From: Rhizomys pruinosus | Taxonomy: Eukaryota > Chordata > Mammalia > Rodentia > Spalacidae | Assembly (NCBI GenBank): GCA_009823505.1 | Contig: VZQC01006319.1 | Span: forward strand, 1,373,510 to 1,437,509 | Direction of reading: 5' to 3' | DNA length: 64,000 nt | In this document: positions 55,810 through 64,000 of the stretch, piece by piece | Layout of the letters: the number at the start of each line of letters is the position of its first letter | Numbering within the stretch: position 1 is the stretch's first letter | The notes under the pieces: model-generated | The model's input: the letters and a program-made list of their open reading frames with translations, nothing else | What the model was told of the DNA's origin: nothing | The model's database searches: none | Position numbers and translations under genes: made by a program

Positions 55810-56905
55810 CCTTCCCCTGAGCTGCTATGATTCTGAAGGTGATGAATTCTTGAGACTTCATTGCCTCTCCAGTCTTCCAAGGTGTCCAGTGACTGATAAG
55901 GTGTGATCTGTGCTGGGAACAGAGATAAGCTCACCAGAGTCAGCACCTGGAGCCCAAAGCAAACAAAAATATGGACTTCTTCAAATTTGTCTGAGAAATC
56001 TGGTGTGTGTCTCAGAAATGATCTATTTGTCCAGCAAATGTTAGCTGAGCGACCTTAGAAAAGTAAAAAGTATGGGCTCTGCTTTCAAGGATGTGGAAGG
56101 CGCCGGGCTGCCTCTCTGCTGCCCTTCAGCCCTTCCCTGCTGTGCTCCATATGCGATGCTACCCTAGGCCTTCGCACCACCACCACCTCTGAGCAGAGGC
56201 GGAGGTTTGGGGAGAAAATTCTCCAGAGCCTCTGAACAGCTCGGCAGATCCAAAAGTGGATAGAAGGTCTTCAAAGCCTTCCAGCCAGGACATAAGTTCA
56301 AGGTGTCAGAGAGGGCTTCCAGCCAGGCTTCCTGGGAGCCTGGAGTGCTCAGAGCATAGTTCCCTCCCCTATGATGCACAGCTGTGTCCTACCCTCTCCC
56401 TACATCTCTCAAAGCAGAACTGTTGATCCACCGCCAATGGCCCTTCCCGCTGTGGCCTTCAGACTAGCCCCCAGTGGACTGCCAGGACTGCCTCTTTGCA
56501 CACCAGCTTCTAGGTGCCTCTAACCATGCTCCTGAAACTGTGACAACCAATGGTGAAGGTCAGTTCTTATGTGGCTGATGTGAGACAGAGATGGGAACCC
56601 CTGGGGAAATGTGGAGAGAAGCAGAAAAGGTCAGAAGTGGGTGCAAGTGGACCTGGGTACCACATGGCAGAGGGAGGTGACAGCAGCCCTCCCTTCAGCT
56701 TGGTGGTCTGAAAACCCTCCTGAGACCTCCTCAAATGTGTCCTCCACTTTATCAAACCTGCCAGACATATTCATGTAACAAGGCCGGAGCATTGTCTTAC
56801 TTCTGCATAAGAAGTCTCCTTCTAGAACATCTGATGGCTGCGGCCTCATCATCCCATCCCAGCTCTCCAGACCCCAGTGTCTAGGATTGCCCAGTGTATC
56901 TGAGT
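55810..56905. other. Intergenic, unique
   Basis: Nothing recognised. Confidence 0.45.
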
Positions 56906-56909
56906 CCCT

Positions 56910-56912
56910 GCT

Positions 56913-56960
<48 letters not shown>
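56910..56960 (+). repeat. (CT)n microsatellite
   Basis: About 22 CT units, followed by a GTGTGCGTACACGCACGTGC alternating purine-pyrimidine stretch. Confidence 0.95.
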
Positions 56961-57259
56961 CCTCCGTGTGTGCGTACACGCACGTGCGTGCATGTGTGTT
57001 GGTGCATGCAGAGGCCAAGTGCCACCTACCTTGTTTTTTGAGACCAGGTCTCTCATTGGCCTGGAACTGACCAAGTAGACTAGGCCTGGTGGCCAGCAAG
57101 CCCCAGGGCTCTGTCTGTCCCTGTCCATCACTGAGATCACAACCATGCCACCATATCTAGTTTTATTTATTTCTTTTGAATGTGGGTTCTGGGAATTGAG
57201 CTTAGGTCCTTGTGCTTTCTGGCAAGTAAGCACTTCCTATTTCCTGAGCTTTTCTCAAC

Positions 57260-59700
57260 AGAATTCGAACTCCTTGTCTTTATCCCCCCAGAGCTGAAAT
57301 CAGAAGTCTGGCGTGTGCTAAGTGCCACCTGATAGGTACTGGTGGCCTGACTTCAGAGGGGAAGTGAATTCTATTAGGTCTTTTGAAAAAGACCTCAAGG
57401 GCAGGATCATGTGTCAGATTATATATATATATATATAAAATAGTTGTCCAGCCAAAGGCAGCATGTTCCAGAAGTGATGGCCTTGAGCCCAATCTCATGA
57501 ATGTGACGCCAGGGAGCTATTTTCACAGCAAGCACGTGCCTACAGCAGTCAGGATGTGAAGCAAGGTGTTCTTTGGGTCAGTGGCAGGGTCTATGACAAA
57601 GCTGAGCCAACCAATCAGAAAGCCCTTCTCTGCCTGGGTGTCTTGAGTTAGCACAGGCTTCTCTGGCCACAGACCATGGGGATGTAGAGGAGGCCTGTGG
57701 CTGATGAGGAAGCCATGGTGCCCTGCAAAACCAGCCTGCCTCTGGAACACTGTCAGCAGCTCAAAACAAACGCTGTCTCCAGGATGTGGCCCCACTTAGG
57801 AATGTGAAATAATAGGAAATGTCTGCAGCTAGCCAGACAGTACCGCACGAAGGAAGAGAGGAAAGATTTTGAGGCCACTCCACAGTGAACCAAGTTTTGT
57901 GCATCCTCCCGTTGGGTTGGGAAGACGGGGTGACCCTGGCCTCACTCAAAAGTACATGTGTTGTTCTTTATAAGGACAAGGGGGAAAATCAAACTTATTT
58001 TTAGAAATGAATAGTCTTTTGTGTGTGTGGCCTTGGACTGTGCATTTGCCAGGAGACTTTAGAGAATAATAACAAGAAGTGTCAGGTTTAGGTCTGTACC
58101 CAGGAGTCTCACACTAACCTGGACCTCTGTACAACCTGCTTTCCTACATGCAAGGTGGAGCAACAGCATCTATTCTGTCCCACTAGGATAAAAGGAAGAC
58201 TAAGCTCTCTGCTTTTAAGCACCATCCAGAACAGGAATGACTCAGTTACCTCTAAGAACAACCAGGGCACATGGCCAGTTTCTCAGGGACATATCCAGCT
58301 CCCAAATACCTGCTTGACTGCCCCAAGCCTGGGTGGCAGACACACACAACTGCTCATAAAATAGCTGCTAGAAGCAACATGAGGCTAAGTAGGGCCTCCC
58401 AGGTAGGAAGGAGGCAGCCCTGCCCTGCACCTCCTCCTTGGCAGGCCGGGATTAGAAGATGAGTCACAACTCCCAAAATGACCTCCTTGACACCTGCAGT
58501 GCTGTCAAGGCAGAACATACCTTTCAGGTTGTGCCCCCATGCTGCCAGGCCAGTGAGTCTGCTTTGAGAAACAGCCACAGGATGAACTCAGCCTCCATCA
58601 AGGGGCTGGAGATGCGGGCAGACAGACTACAAACCCTGCACTGACACAGCTCCGGCAGCCTCTCACTTTATCTATAAGCCCTTCAGAGAACACCTTAGGA
58701 CCAAGGTCCAGAGATAACAGCAACACAATTGGGGTTTGGTTGGTGGCCATCCCTGCACAGGAACATGCTACAAATCCCTACGAAAAGGAGTCTCCTAACA
58801 TGGGCTAGAAACATTTGAAGTAGTGTGGTCAGCCGGGTCCCCAGAGCACATGGCAGGCCCGACGGACCATACCACCAAAGCAGCACTGAGCTCAGGAGTG
58901 AAGAGCCTTTGCTCACTCTGCTGAGCCTGTCCTGACACAAGGGGCTAAAAAAAAAGAGAGTGAGTCAGAGTCCCATTTCCTTCTTCTTGGCCTGAAAATC
59001 ATGGACACACAGAAACTCACTTGCCTTTTCTTGGCCCTGTCTTCCTATGACCTGAGTTCTGAGTTCTGCATCAAGAAACTCCAATAGGCCACAGCTCATC
59101 AGCTTTGGATGTCCTATGCCTTAACAACCTATAAGATCATTGTTCCCCTCACTCCCTGCCCTTTAACCCCTGTCCAGTGAGAGTCATCCAGTTAATGGTG
59201 CCTTGTGACAACGGCTTAGGGAGCAGGTTATGGATACTTGTTATCACCCGTGATGACCCCCTGTGGCCCAGGCAAATGACAATGAGGTCATCACACCTGC
59301 TATGCAATTTTCAGGGCCCAAAGCAAAGTGAACCTTCCGGAGCTTGAGGCCCTGTGTGACTATGGGATCACATGTGCGTGTGCAAGGCCCTATCTGTCCC
59401 AATACCTTCTAAGTGCAGTGCACCTGCTGTGTCAGTGCCAGGGCTCCATCACAGCACCCCAAGGCTACCGACACCACACAAGGGGAAGAGCTTGGGAGTT
59501 GAGGGTATATGTGGCCAGCGTCACACTAGTGCAATGCAGGGCTGGAGTTGGGTCCAGGGTCTGCCCTCTGGCTGCAGGCCACTTGCTGTGTAGTTGAAGG
59601 TATGTGTTGGACTTTGCACCATCCGGGGCCTGACTGGCTCCTGGGGGCTGGTGACAATCTCTGTTACTCCACAGATAGTTTCAGCTTTTTTTCTTTTAAA
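57260..59700. other. Intergenic, unique
   Basis: Only a short (AT)n at 57419-57438. No gene, RNA gene or SINE recognised. Confidence 0.45.
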
Positions 59701-59714
59701 ATTAATTGATTAAT

Positions 59715-60110
59715 CAGGAGCTACAGAGATGGCTCAGAGGTTAAGAGCACGTAATGCTTTTCCTGAGGGCTTGAGTTTACTTCCTGGCACCAACATGGGG
59801 TGGCTCACAACTGCCTGTAACTCCAGCTCCATGGGTTCCAGCAAATTCTCCTGGCCTCCTTGGGTATCTGTACTTATGCTCAGATACACATAGTTGAAAA
59901 TAAACTAAATCTTTTTTTTTTTTTTTTTGGTCTTTTTGAGACAGAGGCTCCCTGTAGCCCCAGCTGTCCTGGAACACACTCTGTAGACCAGGCTGGCCTT
60001 GAACTCACAAAGATCCGCCTGCCTCTGCCTCCCGAGTGCTAGGATTAAAGGCGTGCACCACCATGCCCAGCTAAAAATAAACTAAATCTTTAAAAATTCA
60101 TAGTGAATGA
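59715..60110 (+). mobile_element. Old B2-like SINE with a reversed B1 nested in its tail
   Basis: B2-like head at 59718 (GAGCTACAGAGATGGCTCAG). The reversed B1 body (59914-60073) is bounded by perfect 17-bp repeats AAAATAAACTAAATCTT at 59897-59913 and 60074-60090. Confidence 0.9.
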
Positions 60111-60189
60111 ATATTTATTATGCCAGTGATTGTACTCAGGTCTCTGAGCAGAATCTACCACTGAGCCATGTTTCCAGCTTCTGGCTTTT

Positions 60190-61440
60190 TCTTTAGAGGA
60201 CACAATCCACATCCCCTTCAGTAGACCCTTCCTGGATGACATCACATCACAGGAATCATGGAGCCTGACTTTCTTCCTCCCGTGAATAACCTGGTGTCTC
60301 CTCTGTCATGGAGGCGGGAGAGAACCAAGTGGGCGCTGCCATATCCATTTCCTCTCCTTGTCCCACCAAATGAAGCACAGAGCTCTGAGGTAAATGTCCT
60401 GTCCTTTGTTGGTGAGAACTGGTTTTGGAAGCGGGGTGTCCATCCACCCCAGAGTTCAGACTGGAGTAATTCTCCCAGGGTCTCGGGAGAGCCTTACCCA
60501 CTCCACTCTGCCCTTTCCATCTGGATGAAGAGAGTTAGCATGAATGACATTCCATTCATTCATGGAATGATGATGAAAGACATCAACAGACAGATCCCAG
60601 TGTCTAAACGTTGTCACATCCACCACATCTTAAGGACAAGCACCTCAGCTTCTGTGTTAATTGGGTCCCAGCTTTTGCCCCTGAGGCCTCTCTTTTCTCT
60701 GATGAGAGGTATCAGGCAGGGTCCCAAACTCTACTGAAATTCAGGGGTGGGCTGGAAAGGAGCGGGAAGCCAGTGATATAGCCTTGGTGATTCCTTACTG
60801 TCCACAGGCACAGGGGAGGGGTGGTGCTATCAAGGGTGCTCTGGATACTGAGAAAGGCTGGGAAGACCCTACAGCCAGAACCCACAGCCTCCACCCACAG
60901 AGGCGTGGGGGTAAAATATCTGGGTCTTTCCTTACAAGATGGAGGAAACGACTTTGTAGCCTGGTGACCATGACTAGACATCACCAGGCCCAGGAGGTAG
61001 GGGAACTCTTCCGTTGAGAAATTATTGACGCCTGGCTCTACTGCTTTCTCAGTTCCTCATCGAGAGTCTTGTTTAGCAAGAAATCTTTCCAAGCATCTTG
61101 GACCTCATGATGTGCCGAGTGAAAATTTCCTTTAAGGTTATTTTCTTGAAGGATCTCTCCTTCCTTCTCCATAAAAGAGAACTAACCGTGACTTCAGGGA
61201 CATCCCGGGCCTTTTGAGAGATGGGATTCAATTCTAGCGGATCCAGGCCTCCTCCTCAGGGTTTGGGAGATCTCTGTGCATTCCTGGAGGAGGCTTGACC
61301 CCATGGAGACATTGCACAAACCTTGTCTCCAGAGCCAGGGTACCCAAGAATTCAGGCCTGGGTGGGCCCTCAAAACCCACAGCCCCCTAACCGGGATCTG
61401 GGAAAGAAAGTTTGATGGTTGCGCTCAGCCAAGCCATTCA
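60190..61440. other. Intergenic upstream of CTSZ, unique
   Basis: No gene or repeat recognised. Confidence 0.45.
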
Positions 61441-61449
61441 ATCACAGCA

Positions 61450-61920
61450 GCTGGGGGCATGGTCACGTCTAGGGTCTGGTGACTTGACGCATGACATCAG
61501 ACTTGGATGACCCAGGCCAAGGAACAGGCTCTGCCCTGGGGCGACCGGGCGGGGCGGAGGCAGGAGCAGGCGGGACGGCCCCGCCCCGTGGGTGTGTCCG
61601 ACCGCTGCGCCTCCAAAAGAGCCGGGAGGGGCAGCCCGGGCGCGTGGGCCGTCGGGTCGCGGCGCTGGGTCTGGGTGCGGTGAGGGACCGGAGCGGGGCC
61701 GCGCGGGGTCGAGGATCCGGAGCAGACGGGGCCCGGGATAGCATGACGTCGTCGGGGCCGGTGCAGCCCGCGCGGCTGCTGCTGGTGCTGCTGCTGACCT
61801 GCGCGGTGCGGGCCGGCATCTACTTCCGCCCAGGCCAGACCTGCTACCGGCCCCTGCGCGGGGGCCAGCAGGCGCAGCTGGGGCGCAGGTGGGCACGCCG
61901 GTGCCGGGAGGCGGGTGCCA
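61450..61920 (+). promoter_or_regulatory. CTSZ: CTSZ CpG-island promoter
   Basis: CpG-dense, TATA-less block with GC boxes (GGGCGGGGCGGAG near 61549). A half-matching lysosomal CLEAR-type core GGTCACGT lies at 61461-61468. A CRE-like TGACGTCG overlaps the start codon (61744-61751). Binding is inference; the CpG island is visible directly. Confidence 0.7.
61743..61888 (+). CDS. CTSZ: CTSZ coding exon 1
   Basis: Signal peptide and most of the propeptide, residues 1-48 plus AG of Arg49. The donor is GTGGGC. The start codon was chosen because a hydrophobic signal follows within 12 residues and it matches the orthologues' length. Confidence 0.93.
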
Positions 61921-62446
61921 CCTCGGAGCCAGGCGCTCTCCCGCCACCTTGGCTCCTGAGGCCTGGGAGGCTCAGATCCTGGTCCCCGCTTTAGGCGTGA
62001 CTTTCTCATCCGGGGAAAGCTGGTGTTTGCCAGATTGGTCAGTCCCTATTTCTGGCATTGATTGGCGAGCGTAGAGTATCTCAGTGGTGCTTTCTCACTG
62101 TCCTTGGATAGTGCTGGGATCTGCAGGAAGTTCTTCTGCTGAGGAAGGCCACAGCTCTTCAACTCTCATTTTGGGAAAAGGAGGACCCCAGGGAGGTGGC
62201 CTTGGTCTGTGGCCTTGGTAGAAGGGAGTGGAGGTCCCCAGGTGTTCTAGTGCTGATTTCTGTGGTGATGATTTCTTCCTAGGACATACCCTCGGCCATA
62301 TGAGTACCTGTCCCCATCGGATATCCCCAAGACCTGGGACTGGAGAAATGTGAATGGTGTCAACTATGCCAGTGTCACCAGAAACCAGCACATCCCGCAG
62401 TACTGTGGCTCTTGCTGGGCCCACGGCAGTACCAGTGCTATGGCAG
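61743..62446 (+). CDS. CTSZ: CTSZ (cathepsin Z/X), coding exons 1-2; 5' part of gene
   Basis: Exons 61743-61888 and 62283-62446 encode the first 103 residues plus one base of the next codon; the rest of the gene lies beyond the window. The start [18 protein letters not shown] is a signal peptide with likely cleavage after Ala24. A short propeptide follows ([17 protein letters not shown]..), whose Cys34 corresponds to the one that blocks the active site in proCTSZ. The mature enzyme starts near [10 protein letters not shown]. The peptidase C1A active-site block is [12 protein letters not shown], with catalytic Cys93; the HIP insertion is diagnostic of cathepsin X/Z. The enzyme is a lysosomal carboxypeptidase. 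The propeptide RGD known from human and mouse reads RGG here (residues 39-41). No exon 3 was found before the window end. Confidence 0.95.
62283..62446 (+). CDS. CTSZ: CTSZ coding exon 2
   Basis: The acceptor ATTTCTTCCTAG opens it. Completes Arg49 and encodes [20 protein letters not shown] through the active-site cysteine to Ala103. The donor GTGGGT leaves one base of the next codon (Asp in orthologues). Confidence 0.95.
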
Positions 62447-64000
62447 GTGGGTGGCCAGGAGCCAGGGGCTTGGTGATGGACCCAGAGCAACACTAGTACC
62501 CTCCTTTCATGGTGGCTGGCTGAGTCCTCACAGCCACAGCCCAGGGTTCCCAGGGCCTGTGATTCTGTACCAGGATTCCGCTTAGGCTAGAGTGACATGG
62601 CTGGGTCATTCTGGGGATAAGCAGGCCTGGGACTAAAGCTCAGTGACCAGGGGCTCCTGAGTGCTCTTCCACCCCCAGAGCTTTTGACTTCAGCCATTGA
62701 GTTGGAACCAGCATTGCGAAATCACCTAACCAACAGGCTGCCTTCAGGACAGAGAAGTGAAACCTCTCAGCAGGAGTTGGTATCCGAGATGAATAGGGGC
62801 TTAGCATGGCCAGCTCTTTCACTTCAACCTTAGCTTGCCACCCTAGGAGCAGGAAGAAGGCCCGGGAGGAAGAGAGAGGATCACCAATGCCCACACCATC
62901 CTACAGGCTGCTCGGCCCTAGGGCCCTAGCTTGGCAGAGGAGGCAAGTACAAGGCAGTGCCAGGCCACCCACAGCGTGTAGAAGGGGCTTCTCATCTGCA
63001 GACCTGGGCTCTGGAAACAATGGAGAAGGGACTCTGGCTGGGACAGGGACTCAAGCTATTGTCCTCCCTTGATTTGGTGTTTCTCTGACCAGGCCTGCTG
63101 TGGGTGGGGCCCGGCTTGAAGATTAACAATGGGGCCTTGACTGCACTCATACAAGCAAGCAGTTTGCATAGACCTCCTGCCTGCCGGTGTGGCTCTTGGT
63201 TCCTGGATAAGGAAGCCCCTTGGTCTGGGTTCCAGTCTGTGGGTGCAGTCAGCTGAAGCCTGGTGCCCGGTAGAGCCTCCACTGGGGGCAGGGAAGGACC
63301 CACTGCTGAGAGTTCAAGGAAGGAGCCAGTGGGCTGAGGAAAGTGCTCATGTAAGAGAGTCAGGAGTTGCTGCTCAGGCTGGCAGGGTGTGTGAGCCTAA
63401 AGCAGAGTCCAGGAGAGCACCCAGGAGTGGGGTGGGAAGGGTGCTGTGGGGGAAGTGAAAGAGCCTACTCAGCAGAGCGCTGGGTGGGGCAAGAGATCAG
63501 GAACAGGGAAGATCTGCAGGTCTGTAGAGGGAGGCACGTGCAGAGATTGCAGAAAACTGCAGAGTAGGGAGAGATGTCCGCAGGCTGTTGGGCCTGACCG
63601 CTCCTAGATGGATACTAGGACCCCGAGCTTGCAGCTTCCCTGTTACTAGAGTGGAATTTCAAGGTCTTGCTTCCTCTTTCACTGAGCGCACACCAGAGGG
63701 GACTTTCCCAGGGCCCTGGCCTTGAGCCAGTGGTGGGACCACTTTGCCTTCTCCCCATCCCTAGGGGTCAAGCATCCAAGGTCTCACTGTGGCCTTCCTT
63801 CTTTCCTCCCTCCCTCCCTCCGTCCCTTCCCCCCTCTTTCTTCCCTCTCTCCCTCCCTCCCTTCCTCCCTCCCTCCCTTCCCCCTCTGCTTGCTTGCTTT
63901 CTTTCTTTCTTTCTTTCTCTTTCTTTCTTTCTTTCTTTCTTTTGTTCTTTCTTTCGTTCTTTCTTTCTTCCCTCCCTTCCTCCCTCCCTCCTTCCTTCCT
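62447..64000 (+). other. CTSZ: CTSZ intron 2 (partial)
   Basis: No further exon matching the orthologue's next block (DRINIKRKGAW) was found. The sequence is unique apart from the pyrimidine tract at its right end. Confidence 0.75.
63793..64000 (+). repeat. Pyrimidine tract (CCCT)n/(CTTT)n at window end
   Basis: Over 200 bases of almost pure C/T made of CCTCCCTC and CTTT units with few G interruptions, continuing past the window. Long homopurine-homopyrimidine tracts can form triplex DNA (general knowledge). Confidence 0.95.

Noticed and set aside
56631..57233. 200-codon minus-strand frame with RE repeats
   Set aside because: Its core is the (CT)n microsatellite translated as Arg-Glu; no other support.
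61438..62009. Overlapping 116-170-codon frames on both strands at the CTSZ start
   Set aside because: CpG-island composition effect; only the frame starting at 61743 has the signal peptide and cathepsin sequence.

Overview
The window is nuclear DNA of a mammal, and the repeat content points to a muroid rodent. B1 and B2 SINEs are everywhere, with MaLR-type LTR elements, L1 fragments, (CA)n and (GA)n microsatellites, and CpG-island promoters. Introns follow GT..AG. The species cannot be fixed from sequence alone; the B1 consensus here differs from what I remember of house mouse, so another muroid is my guess. There is no bacterial-style operon, CRISPR array or novel multi-gene system that I can support.

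Four protein-coding genes are readable: PRELID3B (SLMO2) on + at 23270-33100, ATP5F1E (ATP5E) on + at 34996-36977, TUBB1 on - at 43166-50361, and the first two coding exons of CTSZ on + from 61743, which runs off the right edge. This is the conserved neighbourhood PRELID3B-ATP5F1E-TUBB1-CTSZ of human 20q13.32, with the whole block inverted relative to the human reference. The coding sequence of the three complete genes joins cleanly across splice sites into proteins of 194, 51 and 450 residues. The genes are unrelated in function: mitochondrial phospholipid transfer, ATP synthase subunit epsilon, platelet beta-1 tubulin, and lysosomal cysteine carboxypeptidase. PRELID3B and ATP5F1E are head-to-tail and only about 1.2 kb apart.

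Layout. 1-22950: gene-free, repeat-rich flank with two MaLR elements of different origin. One (6186-8147) looks like an L1-mobilised copy of a MaLR RNA; the other (18133-20585) keeps both LTRs. 6511-10439 is repeated at 10441-14222, starting one base after the only N in the window (10440). The second copy is littered with single-base deletions, so this is probably an assembly artefact. 22960-33785: PRELID3B with its CpG island. 34740-38945: ATP5F1E, with a solo ERV-like LTR in intron 2. 38950-43165: intergenic, with a 31-bp minisatellite. 43166-50361: TUBB1. 50400-61430: intergenic, SINEs and microsatellites. 61440-64000: CTSZ promoter, exons 1-2 and part of intron 2, ending in a long pyrimidine tract.

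The observations most worth checking are the duplicated assembly block, the L1-style MaLR retrocopy, the change of the CTSZ propeptide RGD motif to RGG, and the stop-free, frame-preserving 120-nt third intron of TUBB1.
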